Assembly (NCBI GenBank): GCA_026874595.1
Contig: CM049316.1
Coordinates: forward strand, 51,963,676-52,027,675
Direction: 5' to 3'
Source of the DNA: Sipunculus nudus
Taxonomy: Eukaryota > Annelida > Sipuncula > Golfingiida > Sipunculidae
DNA: 64,000 nucleotides
Shown piece by piece: positions 1 through 10,943 of the stretch; within the stretch, counting starts at the first letter, position 1, and every line of letters begins with the position of its first letter. The notes under the pieces were generated by a model. That model was given only the letters and a program-made list of their open reading frames with translations. It was not told where the DNA came from and made no database searches. A program made the translations under genes and the position numbers.

Positions 1-1230
1 AGATCAGTTGTTGCGTTTGGGACAACACTTAGGGCTAGGTGTGAAAAAAAAGCTTTGAGAAAGCCTGATAACATTGCTAAAATCGTGCAAATTCTAGTTA
101 GAAAAGGTTTAATTGAAGAGAGTGAAGTGGAAACATAAAAAAATTACAGCCTTGCTATGCAATTAGAATTAAAAAAGTTAGAAATGCAACATAAACTAGC
201 ATTAAAACAATTAGCATTAGAAAAACAAAGAGAACAGAGGAAAGAACATGAAAGGCTAAAACAGTTAGAATTAGATAAAGAAAAACAAAGAGAAGAGAGG
301 GAATTAGAAAAACAAAATGAAATAGAAAGAGAAAGACTAGAAAAAGAAAAAGAAATTGAGTTAATTACACATAAGACTGGTCCCACCTTTTCAAGAAAAA
401 GAGGTTGATAAATATTTCTTACACTTTGAGAAGGTAGCTGAAAATTTAAAATGGCCAAAGGAAAATTCGACTATGCTATTACAAAGTGTATTGACTGGCA
501 AGGCCAGAGAAATTTATACAGAGCTTTCAGTAGAGGCCGCTGCTGACTATGACCAGGTTAAACGGTTAATAACGGAAATTCAGAAATTGGGAAAAGCGCA
601 AAGAACAGACCTATGTCGAATTTGCTAGGACAAAAGAGCAGTTGTTTGATCGCTGGTGTAGTTCTAAAAATGATATGAAAGATTATGACAGTTTGCGCTG
701 CATTAACGCAGATGTTAAAACTTTTCTTGATGAGAAAAGTCCTGAAACACTGGACATTGCTGCTCAATTAGCTGATGATTATTCATTAACACACAAAATG
801 TCCTTTACTAGCAAATCAAACCAGTCATTCACAAAAATGTAAATCAGTATGGTCAAAAGAAGTTTAAAGCGCAGTCACCCAGTACTAGTAGTCCTGAAAG
901 TTCTGCAAAGTCAATTGCTTCACCTCAGTCCACGTCCACTGTGGCTGAATCCAACCAAGGCCATTCATTTTCAAAGAAAATCTGTAAATACTGCAAGAAG
1001 GAAGGTCATCTAAAATCTGACTGCTGGAAACATGCAAATAGACCAAAGGGTAAACCTCCTGGTTTTGTTTCAAAATCTATGCATAGCATAGTACAAGAGC
1101 CAGGCTCTTTTCATGTAAATAAGGGGTACAACTCCTTTATTGACTCTAAAAAAGAGTTTGATGCTACGGAGGCCAGGAATTTAATAAGGCTAGGTCCTTT
1201 CAAGACGCCTGGGAGGAGTATCCTTTAAAT
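1..1230 (+). pseudogene. gag relic: SAP-like N-terminus, charged coiled coil, capsid, CCHC zinc knuckle
   Basis: The Gag structural protein would package retrotransposon RNA in cytoplasmic particles. Bases 1-140 match the N-terminal leucine-rich segment of copy 2. At 157-408 a Lys/Glu/Gln-rich coiled-coil-like stretch is open. The capsid part (about 400-840) includes VEFARTKEQLFDRW-like sequence across a frame change and a downstream TFLDEKSPETLDIAAQLADD stretch. A CX2CX4HX4C zinc knuckle, CKYCKKEGHLKSDC, is intact at 983-1024. Relative to copy 2 a segment near 575 is deleted. A Ser/Asp/Glu-rich linker follows to about 1500. Frame changes make this a pseudogene. Confidence 0.85.
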
Positions 1231-1519
1231 AAGGCTAAGTCCTTTTATGACTCTTGCGAGAGTATTTCAAATGAGGCCAGGTCCTCTAATGACAAACAGA
1301 AGTTTGTTTCTCCTGAGAAGAATTACTCTGTTGACTCCCATTAGAGTTTCATTGTTATAAGGATGTAGATTCCTTTAATGACTCTGGAAAAGAGTTTAAT
1401 GACACTGTCAATGTCAGTTCTTTGTTTGATGAAAATGAGGTAGTAGATTCCTCTCCTGACTCTGAAATGGAGTTATTTGAGCCATTCATACAAGATGGTT
1501 TTGTTTCACCTTCCAGTGA

Positions 1520-1800
1520 TTTTCCAGATTCTACCCCTATTAGAATTTTGTGGGACACTGGTTCAGGCCAGACTCTCATGTCAAAATTTTGCCATTTTCT
1601 AATAGGTCTTTCACTGGTGCACATGCACTTGTTAATGGTGTGTTTTCAGACAAGCACACTTCAGTTTCGCTTCACAGTGTACATTTAAAGTCAGATTTGA
1701 TTTCTGGGAATATTACTGTTGCATAAGAACTACTTTATCTTTTAAGGGAATTCAGTTGCCGCTAGGCAATGATATTGCAGTGACAAAGTACAGCCTGTAC
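1520..1800 (+). pseudogene. Retrotransposon aspartic protease fragment
   Basis: The motif LWDTGSGQTLM at about 1548-1580 is a retropepsin active site (D-T-G, Asp codon at 1554-1556). Retropepsins cleave the Gag-Pol polyprotein as homodimers. The reading frame shifts shortly after the motif, so no complete domain can be read. It is followed directly by the linker to integrase, with no RT in between. Confidence 0.75.
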
Positions 1801-1989
1801 CAATAGTGACAGAAAAGCCGTCACTTGATCAGGACACTGATCCTGACAGTCAGGAAATTCCTGGTTTGTATCCTTCATATGCTGTAACAAGAGCTATGGC
1901 CAAGAAAAACACACATGAGGATAATGGTCCAGATAATAACACTCTGGGAGTCACTAGTGACTCGTCTAACGACTCGCCCGTACAGGATG

Positions 1990-2604
1990 CAGCATTTTCA
2001 AGGTCAGAACTTATCGCGGAACAGCTTAAGGACCCTTATATTTCATGTTTGTTTCCCAGGGCAGTTTCCAAAGATGAACTGTCACAGAACCTAGTTTGTT
2101 TCTATGTTGAAAATGGAGTGCTTATGCGTAAATGGTAACCACCTGATGTATGCGCTGATGATGAGTGGGCCATCAAACATCAAATAGTATTGCCCAAAAG
2201 CTTTCGCAATTAAATTCTAAGCATGGCACATGAGACTCCTTTGTCTGGCCATTTAGGTATAAATAAAACTTATTAGAAAGGTAGTACACACTTCTGTTGG
2301 CCTAACCTCAGGACTGATGTTGTACAATATTGTAAATCATGCCATACATGCCAGATGGTAGGCAAACCCAATCAGAATCCTCCTAAAGCCCCACTTAGGC
2401 ATATTCCTGCTTTCGATGAACCATTTAGTATGATTATTGTTGATTGTGTTGGACCACTGTCCAAAACAAAATCTGGACATGAATACTTGCTGACAATTCT
2501 GTGCACTTCTACCAGGTTCCCTGAGACAATACTATAGCGCAAAATTAATGCCAAAAGTGGTGTCAAGGCTCTGATAGCTTATTCCAGCAAGTTATGCTGT
2601 TCAG
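1990..2604 (+). pseudogene. Integrase fragment (HHCC zinc-binding domain and start of catalytic core), truncated
   Basis: A linker with SRSELIAEQLKDP leads into the integrase zinc-binding region (about 2235-2355), with the H..H..CKSCHTCQ pattern, and then the core start with IIVDCVGPL, holding the first catalytic Asp at about 2440. The second Asp and the Glu of the DDE triad are absent. About 55 bp are missing near 2570 compared with copy 2, and at about 2604 the sequence jumps from TTCCAGCAAGTTATGCT into mid-LTR. Integrase would insert the cDNA into chromosomes; this copy cannot. Confidence 0.85.
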
Positions 2605-3260
2605 TTCTGTGTATTATGTTTGGTTCTTTAGATTGTTCGGGAAATGGTTAGTTCTCGGCTTGAGGTGAAAAGTTATAAATAAGGGGTTGTGTTTTAGAGT
2701 CGAGAGAGAGGAGAGATATATTCCAGCGGACTAAGAAGAGTGTAAGTCAGTTTGTGGACCTTTTCCTGTAATTGCTGCCGTTATAGTTTTTCTTCTAATT
2801 TTGTGACGGATCTTACATATTCTTCATTTTGCTTTCGGGATTATAACAAGAACTTCACTTTTGGATAACAGTAAATTGATTTTGTTATTGAACTGGACTG
2901 TTATTATCTGAGAAGATTTATGAAGAACTATTCATCTGGATTATATGCTTTAAAAGACTTTTTGTCGCTATGACAGTTGTGATATCCGGGTGCTGTACAC
3001 TTTATTTTATATACTTGTATTATTTGACTGTTGTACTGTTGTTATACTGTGTAATTGTATTGCTTTAGTGAACTGTTATGTTAGGATTGTTTTAATAATG
3101 AATTATAATTAATTGTTAACAAAAAAAAACACTGACTTCTTTATTCATTCCCCTAGATATTTCACGCTGCCTAGTGTTACAGAATCTGATTTTTTTACCT
3201 CCATAACAAAATTTATGCTCGTCACGGCTACGTGATCTGTTCATATTAGGTTCCGTAACA
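2605..3260 (+). repeat. Partial LTR of copy 1
   Basis: This aligns with the LTR at 49518-50240 from its TGTGTATTATG segment to its right end. It keeps the TATA-like box, the GAGAGAGAGG leader and the TTTATTCATTCCCCTAGA segment. It ends in GTAACA, the expected inverse of the TGTTAC that starts the copy-2 LTR. The first ~160 bases of the LTR are missing because of the internal deletion. Confidence 0.85.
2674..2681 (+). promoter_or_regulatory. TATA box of the copy 1 LTR
   Basis: TATAAATA lies about 30 bp upstream of the GAGAGAGAGG stretch. The copy-2 LTR has TATAAAAA at the same place, so it is the likely core promoter element of the LTR. Confidence 0.5.
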
Positions 3261-4735
3261 TGCATCCTCAATATCTTTAAAGATGTGAGTCCAGTGACCT
3301 TTACCCTGGATGTCAAGTTAAAAGATTCTAGGACCAATGGTCACAATTTGAACCCTGTTAACGGACGACAGCATCTTTGAAGGTCTCAAAAATAGAGAAA
3401 AAAATGTTTTGAGTCCAGGTGTCGTCACCAGTCTGCAGGAACTGAGGAAACACTCCATGATACATATGCATGCAAAGAATCATACCGATCAATGTACTAG
3501 TTGTTCAGATACTTGAACTTTTGTATCAAATTTTTAGTTATTCTTGGGGGGGGGGATACTTCTTGGTCCCATAGCTAGGACCATATGGATGACAGAGACC
3601 AAATTTCAGGTTTCCATGGAGATTTTTATTGACCTCCTTGGATATCAAGAAAGAAGATTCCAGTTCAAATGGTTAGGATTTGTGCCCTGTCAACAGACGA
3701 CCACATCTTTGAAGGTCTAAAAAATTAAGATAAAAATGCGCAAAAATTCGAAAAAGTCCAGGTGACGCCACCAGTATGCAGGAACTGATGAAACACTCCA
3801 CGATGTATATGTATGCAAAGAATCATGCCGATCAATGTACTAGTTGTTATGACTCTAGAGCTTTTGTATCACATTTTTTTTTTAGTTATTCGGGGGGGGG
3901 GGGATTCTGAGCCCCATAGCTCGGACAATATGGGTGACAGAGACCTAATTTTGGGTTGCCAAGGAGCCTTTTTTCATGGGCGTTTTCTCTAGGTCCAGTT
4001 ATTACAATTTTTGCCCTGTTGACAGATGACCACATCTTTAAAGTTCTTAAAACAGAGTAAAATAGTAAAAAAAACCGGTGGCGCCACCAGTCTGCAGTAA
4101 CTGATGATACACTCCATGATTAATATCCATGCAAAGAATCATGGTGATCAATGCATTAGTTGTTCAGATACTTGAGCTTTTGTTTCAATTTTTTTCATTA
4201 TGCGGGGGGGGGGGGGGTATTAAGCCCAAAGCTTGAAGAATATGGGAACTAATTCCAGGTTTCCAAGGAGACTTTTTATGGATCTCTGAATGCACTGTAA
4301 GAAAATTCCGTGTCCAGCGTTTACAATTTATGCTCTGCAAACAGATGACCGCATCTTTAAAGGTCTCAAAAATAGAGAAACAAACCGTAAAAAATCGAAA
4401 AAAAATACAGGTGGCGCTACCAATCTGCAGAAACTGATGAAACACTCCATGACCATATCCATGCAAAGATCATGGTGATGAATGCATTAGTTGTTCAGAT
4501 ACTTGAGCTTTATTATTCGTGGGGGTACTTCGAAGCCCCATAGTATGAAGAATATGGGTAACCGAGACCTAATTCCAGGTTTCCAAGGAGATTTTTCATG
4601 AACCTCTCCGGATGTAAAGTTAAAAGATTCCAGGTCCAGTGGTTATTAATTGTGCCCTGTTAACGGACAGACGGCCGGACGGACGACGGACAAAGAGTGA
4701 TCGCTATAGCTCGGATGACTTACAGGGGCTCGAAA
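3261..4735 (+). repeat. Tandem array of ~330-bp monomers with a GACGGACGG end module
   Basis: About four monomers repeat at roughly 315-345 bp, visible from the recurring ACTGATGAAACACTCC segment near 3444, 3788, 4103 and 4436. Each carries the 12-bp palindrome GGTGGCGCCACC or a variant, a conserved TTAGTTGTTCAGATACTTGA, and a variable G-run followed by AGCCCC. The array ends in the shared 3' module (CTGTTAACGGACAGACGG.. GATCGCTATAGCTC..GATGACTTACAG) at about 4660-4735. The final hairpin-CTAA is missing because the Helentron relic abuts it. Confidence 0.8.
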
Positions 4736-5905
4736 CAGCATTTGATCTCTTGGTCCTTGTACTCTTTGCGCACCTATTTCAAAAGTTCACCAATACCTTT
4801 CTCATTTTCCTCATGGAGGCAGCCATGTACATAACATATGCATAGGCATCTATGATATACTGGATATCAATGTTTGCCCGCCATGCTTTAAGTATCACCG
4901 GATTGTAAGGATTGACGCGAGTTCCTGCAGGTGACCTTTTAAACACTATTGTTTTGCCCTTTTGCGACAATGTAACTGTTGAAGGTATTCTTGCACTGAA
5001 AGCTTGGCCTGATCAAGAATTTGTTCAAGTGTGGCATCTTTTGATGTATCATCATTAGACAATATGTCTTTCACTGTTTGCAGTAAACTTAGTGCAAGGT
5101 CTTTCTTCAAATTTGCCGTTTAGTCATCTGGTTCTTTAGCAAATATTGTTACTGGACAAGGTGGTCTAGGAAAGCTAAGTCTACACGATCCTTTCTTCTT
5201 GCAATAAATTGAGTGAGTGTGAGTTTGTAATCCCCTCACAAGCCCTTGGAGAAGCTGATCTTCATCACCAGGTATAGCACAAGAAATGTATTTATCATCA
5301 AATGATGTCACTACTTCATCTGCATCAGTGTCAATTTTAGGTGCGACTTTCACCCACAAGAGTTTATATGCATGTGGAGAACCACGAGCCTGAAACTCAA
5401 TTCGAATAACATAGTCATCTATTTCTCCCAACGGTTGCTCTTTGGATTTGAGAACATCTCTAAACAAGAGTTCTAATTCCAATAGCTCGTCTTTTTTAAA
5501 TGAAGTTATTAAATCACTTGTAACTTGTTTACATTCCGTTGCATATTGTGCGCTGAAAATGTACTCAATAGATCTTGGAAACCTCCCATCAACATCAAGC
5601 AATGTTTGGTTGAAATATTTTCGAGGATTCAAGTACACAGTTCGCTCACCTGTCAGAGCATTTGTTCCATCAGGATACATGTCTGGATTTGATAATACCT
5701 CAAAGCTTGGATCAATCAAAAGGGGCATCGGTTTTTCTCCATCAGCTAGTGCAATTCATATTATTTTGTTCAGCAATTCATGATCTCCTAGGTCTTCGTC
5801 GTCTTCAGAACTTGACATGCTTATTTCTACATTTTCACTTGCAATCTGTGTGCACTGGGCATTATCATCAGCATCTTGGCCAACATCCTGTTGATTCATT
5901 CATTC
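4736..5905 (-). pseudogene. Helitron/Helentron Rep (HUH endonuclease) relic
   Basis: Rep nicks and joins single-stranded DNA during rolling-circle transposition. The best frame (5728 to 5120) contains the Helitron-like N-terminal domain with RKYFNQTLLDVDGRFPRS, the FQARGSPHAYKLLW segment that corresponds to the HUH motif, and a HTHSIYCKKKGSCRLSFPRP zinc-finger-like stretch. A further frame (4970 to 4779) holds NPYNPVILKAWRANIDIQY, typical of Rep C-terminal to the HUH motif. An acidic stretch upstream (about 5730-5900) continues the protein with an in-frame stop. The second HUH histidine is replaced by Tyr (HAY at 5366-5374), and stops and a frame change follow. No helicase domain is visible, so it is a truncated non-functional relic. 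Confidence 0.8.
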
Positions 5906-5935
5906 AGTTGTCTCACTGTATGGAATCAAATATCA

Positions 5936-6539
5936 CATAATGCGACTGTCCCATAAGTCCGAGATCAAATTCATTGGTTTCACCACTTTCAAGCCTTGTG
6001 ACTCATATGAGCACCTGTTGAGTGAACATTCACTTTCACTGAATAAATGTCTGCTAAAGCCTGGAGCACTATATGATCACCCCAACTTTGAATTCTTAGG
6101 TAATCTATATATCTTATCATTTATATTCTTATCAAAATCATTTATGCTATCCCCATTCTGGCAAGTCAGCTAAATGCGCAAAATGGAAAGTTTGGGATGA
6201 AAAGTTTGCCTTAAAATGCAGCCTTATTCTTTTTATATAAGCGAGTCCTGTAACCCTGACCGTTGACTTCGTGACCCCAATATTATATAGGTTCTTGCTT
6301 TAGTGGTGGGCAATATGTAAGTCAAGTTTGAAATCCATGTGTCTATACAACCTGGAGTTATCATCTGGAAACATATTTGTGTGGATATACGGATGGAGAG
6401 ACTGACAGAAAAAACAGACAGACAAGGTGATTACTATAGGGCATCCACTTGTGATCAATCATACACCAGGTTTTGGGCCACTAGATGTAATCACAGCTGA
6501 GAAACTGACATGATTGTTGTCATTTTAGAGTAAACTAGG
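5936..6539 (+). repeat. Unassigned 200 bp, then a truncated end of a modular repeat
   Basis: I recognise nothing in 5936-6140. From about 6140 the sequence matches the internal monomers and GACAGACAG / ACTTGTGATCAAT / CACCAGGTTTTGGG segments seen also near 7555-7690, 19440-19560 and 27140-27260. It is cut by element A at about 6540. Confidence 0.7.
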
Positions 6540-7998
6540 GACCCTTGGGTCTCAACGCTCAGCTGAATTTGTCTATAAGGATATCTTTAAAGACATTTCT
6601 CAGACTGACGGTCCGGTGACCTTAGCCAATAACCTTGTGACCAAAAATTCCGAGAACTTATTATCCTTGAACTTGCAACATTTAGATTATTGTACAAGCT
6701 TTAAAAAAAGTGGGTTCAGTGACCTTGATCTCTGACCAGGTAACTTCAAAATCTACAGATTTTCTCACTTTGGGCAAGTAAGCCATGAGTGAAAGATGGA
6801 AAGTTTGCGATGAAAAGTTTGATTTACAGTTCATCCACAACCTTTTAAAGTGTGGCTCCTGTGACCTTCAACTTTTACCTTTGGACCCTGAAAATCAAAA
6901 TGAATTTATTTAAGTTGTGGGTCATTTTTAAATCAAGTTTGAAGCCAATCTGTCTATTCAAAGCAGAATAATCATCCATAAACTAATTTGTAAATGGATG
7001 GGACCTGTGACCTTGACCTTTGACCCTATGACCCCAAAATCTAACAGAATCTTCCCCTATTGACAGGTTAGTAATATCTTGAAGAGTGAAGGTTTGCGAT
7101 GAAAAGTTTGGCTTCAATTGCATATGCATTCTTTTTAAAGAAATATGTCCTGTGACCTTGATCTTTGACCGATGGACTCAAAAGTCGACACGGTTCTTAC
7201 TTTAGTTGTGAGCCATATATGAATTAAGTTTGAAACCAGTATGTCAAACTAAACTGGAGTTATTATCCGAAAACTGATGTGTGAACAGATGGCCCCTGTG
7301 ATCTTGACCTTTGACCATGTGACCCTAAATTTATTAATGCTCTCCCTGGCAAGTCAGCTTAATGCACAAAATGGAAAGTTTGGGATGAAAAGCTTGGCTT
7401 AAAATGCAGCCATAATCTTTTTAAATAAGTGAGTCCTGTGACCTTGACCTTGATCTCGTGACCCCAAAAATCATATAGGCTTTTGCTTTAGTGGAGGGTC
7501 ATACGTAAGTCCAGTTTGAAATCCATGTGTCAATACAACCTGGAGTTATCATCTGGAAACAAATTTGTGTGGATGGACGGATGGACAGACAGACAGACAA
7601 CTGACAGACAGATAGGGTAATTATTCTATGGCATCCACTTGTGATCAATAAACACACCAAGTTTTGGGACACTAGAGGTAATCACAGCCGAGAAACTTAC
7701 ATGATTGTTTTCATTTTAAAGTAAAAATAGAAAAGTATTCGTTAAAATAACAAATAATACAGGGTTGCGCCACCACTTTTCAGGAAATGACCAAACTAGT
7801 CATTGTCAAGATTTAAGGCAAGATTCATGACAATCCATGCATTAATTATCAAGATATTAGAGGTTTGGTATAATATTTTTGATTATTCTGGGGGGTACTT
7901 TCAAGCCCCACAGCTTGGAGGATATAGGTCACAGTGACACGGCCGCACGGACAAAGAGTGATCGCTATAGCCCAGATGACTTACAGTCAACTGAGCTG
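6540..7998 (+). mobile_element. Modular repeat element A
   Basis: It starts with a variant of GACCCATGGGTC followed by GACGCTCAGCTG-like sequence (6540-6563) and ends with ATGACTTACAGTCAACTGAGCT (about 7977-7998). Between these are ~145-bp monomers carrying CTGTGACCTTGACC, a GGATGGACGGATGGACAGACAG segment, a part related to the ~330-bp monomer, and the GACGGACAAAG end module. It is flanked by another modular repeat on the left and family 2 on the right, so it is nested. There is no coding capacity. The superfamily is uncertain; a non-autonomous Helitron-like element is one possibility. Confidence 0.65.
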
Positions 7999-8980
7999 AA
8001 ATTTGATGCCTGTAAGGCGTCATTAAGTGATACCCTGCAATAACTCCGGCAGCGCCCCTTGATGGTCAATTTGCAAAACTTGAAATATAATCTTTTAACA
8101 CTAACTGAACTCTGCGTAATGCAAAACACTACAACTGTCTAGCTTTTAAAATGACAAAATTACTTCAGCTTTAATTAACTAGGGTAAAAATGCCAAGAAT
8201 TTTACTTTAACATAGGTCAGCAGACCTTTACTTTAGCTAAGGTAAAAAGGCCAAGAATTTTACTTTATCATAGGTCTGAGTAACCGCAGAATGAGGTAAT
8301 AAGCCCATTGATTGTAGTTTCAGATTTTTTAATAAAAGTTGTGACATGGTTTATAGTTTTGAAGCTATAAAACAAAACTCATATCTTGTCGTGTTTAAGC
8401 TGCAGCGCCCCTTGATGAATATATTAAAAAAAATGAAAAACTTGTTTCAACAAATTTCCATTTAACATAAAATGTATGGGACTTGAAGCGATTACATCAA
8501 AATTGGGGCCTCTAAGGCATCATTTATGAAATGTCGCAAAAAGTCGTGCAATGCCCCCTGGTGGCCTTTCCGAAAACCTGAAGAAAATCGCGCAATTCCT
8601 ATTAAACCCTATATAATGCAAATAACTAGACCAAGTTACAAAAATAATAATATATTTCAGATTTGAAATTTCATAACTTTTTTTTATAATACGTAACCAT
8701 GGTAACATTAGACTGAGGCAGTTATGCATCAAGGTAAAAGGCCATTTAATGACGAATGATATAAGCCTTAGTTTAGGCGACTACGAGTATTCTTGATAAA
8801 GATATGAAGAAAAATGCCATTTTAGGGAGTCTTATTGACCCTGACCTTTGACCGATTATGACCCAAAACTAGGCTTCTATTCTGGTAGATTATATTCTAA
8901 CTTTATGGATAACAAAGTGATTTGATCAAAATTGTGGCTTGTAGAGTGCAGAAAACAAACAAACAAATATATGAACAAGT
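7999..8980 (+). repeat. Family 2 repeat segment
   Basis: The hallmark is repeated blocks of AGCGCCCCTTGATGG or ATGCCCCCTGGTGGCC (8551-8566) followed by a Phe/Lys-codon-like A/T-rich stretch and 'GGGGCCTCTAAGGCATCATT'-type segments, and then CCATGGTAACA. The same order of blocks recurs at 10.9-12.4, 14.0-14.4, 16.6-17.1, 20.8-21.2 and 31.2-31.5 kb. It is non-coding. Confidence 0.65.
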
Positions 8981-10943
8981 GACCCATGGGTCATGACGCT
9001 CAGCCGACTGACATGTTGATAATATGTCCTTACACAGACAACAAATTAAGGTAGGTGGCATCATTGTTCATGCATATTAGCTTAATTTCATCAAGACCCA
9101 TAAGCACAACAAATTTGATGACAATCCAACCAGCCTTTCATGAGGAATCTGGCAATTTGTGTGTATTTTGCATTGTTTCTGGGGTGCTCAAACATACCCC
9201 AAAACTCTGAGAATACAGGTCTCTGTGACCCAATTTCAGGTTCCTGGGGAGAACTTTTGAGGAACTCTCAGGATGTCAAGTTAGAAGATTCTGGGCCCAA
9301 TGGTTATTATTTGTGCCCTACTTTGGTATTGAATTTTCAATTATTCTAAGGGGTGCTTATAAGCCCAATAACTCAGAAAATATGGGTAACAGAGACCTTA
9401 ATTCAGGTTTCCAAGGAGGCTTTTCACAGATCTCCCTGGATGTCATGTTTGAAGATTCTACGACCAATGGCTACAATTTGAGCCCTGTTTAGGGACGACC
9501 ACATCTTTGAAGGTCTCATGAATAGAGAAATAAATTGTGTTAAAATTTTAAAAAATTTAGGTTGTGCCACCATTCCGCAAGCACTGATGAAACACGTAAT
9601 ACATGAAGAATATGCATGCAAAGAATAATGCCGAACAAAGCACTAGTTGTTCAGATACCAGAACTTTTGTATCAAATATTTAGTTATTCTCGGAGGTACT
9701 TCTAAGCCCCATAGCTTGAAGAATATGGGTGACAGAGACCTAATTTCAGGTTTCCATTGAGTTTTTTATGGACCTCCCAGGATGTCAAAAAAGAAGAAGA
9801 TTCCAGGTCAAATAGTTATGATTTGTGCCCTGTTAACAGACAACAACATCTTTTAAGGTCTCAAAATAGATAAAAAAAAATAGTAAAAAATCGAAAAAAT
9901 ACAGGTGATGCCACCAGTCTGCAGAAACTGATGAAACACTCCATGATCAATATCCATGCAAACAATCATGGTGATCAATGCATTAGTTGTTCAGATACTT
10001 GAGCTTTTGTATCAAATTTTCTGTTATTCCTTGGTGGGGGGGGGGGTTACCTTGGAAGCCCCATAGCTCTCAGGTTTTGGGTAAGAGAGACCTAATTCCA
10101 GGTTTCCAAGGAGACTTTTCATAGGCCTCCCTGCATGTCGAGACAGAAGATTCTTCGTCCAGTCATTAAGATTTGTGCCCTGTTAACAGATGCGGCATCT
10201 TTTAAGGTCTCAAAAATAGAGAAAAAATCGTAAAAATCGAAATATACAGGTGGCGCCACCATTCTGCAGACACTGATGTAACACCCCATGATCAATATCC
10301 ATGTAAAGAATCATGGTGATCAATGCATTAGTTGTTCAGATACTTGAGCTTTTGTTTCAATATTTTCATTATTCTGAGGGGGGGGGGCTACTTCGGAGCC
10401 CCATAGCTTGAAGAATATGGGTAACAGAGACCTAATTCTTGGTTTTCAAGGAGGCTTTTCATGAACCTATCTGGATGTAAAGTGGGAAGATTCCAGGTCC
10501 AGCCGTTACGATTTGTGCCCTGTTAACATGACCGCAACTTTTAAGGTCTCAAAATAGAGAAAAAAAATGTAAAAAATCGAAAAAATAAGGTGGCGCCACC
10601 AGTTTGCAGAAACTGATGAAACACTCCATGATCAATATTCATGTAAAGAATCATGGTGATGAATGCATTATTTGTTCAGAAATTTGACCTTTTGTATCAA
10701 ATATTTCATTATTCTGGGGGGTACTTCGGAGCCCGATAGCTTGAAGAATATGGGTAACAGAGACCTAATTCCAGGTTTCCAAGGAGATTTTTCATGGACC
10801 TCTCTGGATGTAAAGTAAGAAGATTCCAGGTTGAGTGGTTACGATTTGTTAACGGACAGACTGGCCGGATGGCCGGACGGCCAGACGGACGACGGACAAA
10901 GGGTGATCGCTTTAGCTCAGATGACTTACAGTCAGCTGGCTAA
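8981..10943 (+). mobile_element. Modular repeat element B
   Basis: GACCCATGGGTC is perfect at 8981-8992 and the end hairpin-CTAA (GACTTACAGTCAGCTGGCTAA) lies at about 10924-10943. The interior consists of about five ~340-bp monomers (ACTGATGAAACAC near 9585, 9928, 10270, 10612), with GGTGGCGCCACC at about 10250 and 10590 and G-runs at about 10034 and 10379. The left flank is family 2 (GTAGAGTGCAGAAAACAAAC), so B appears inserted there. Confidence 0.7.

Larger units (their letters stand above)
1..3260 (+). mobile_element. Decayed Ty3/Gypsy-type LTR retrotransposon, copy 1 (5' end outside window)
   Basis: Gag, protease, integrase and a 3'-side LTR piece are recognisable in this order on the plus strand, each broken by stops or frameshifts. 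It aligns along its length with the better preserved copy at 49518-55177. No reverse transcriptase or RNase H lies between protease and integrase. A deletion removes everything from mid-integrase (about 2600) to mid-LTR, so the RT that follows integrase in copy 2 is absent. The right LTR end reads ..TTCCGTAACA at 3251-3260 and abuts ~330-bp tandem repeat sequence, so the element sits in or beside that repeat. The left end lies outside the window. Confidence 0.9.

Noticed and set aside
144-458. Ser/Phe/Cys-rich minus-strand ORF
   Set aside because: It is the antisense of the Lys/Glu-rich Gag coiled coil.
5442-5940. Plus-strand ORFs over 5442-5940
   Set aside because: They are antisense to the Helentron Rep relic, whose minus-strand reading has recognisable motifs.
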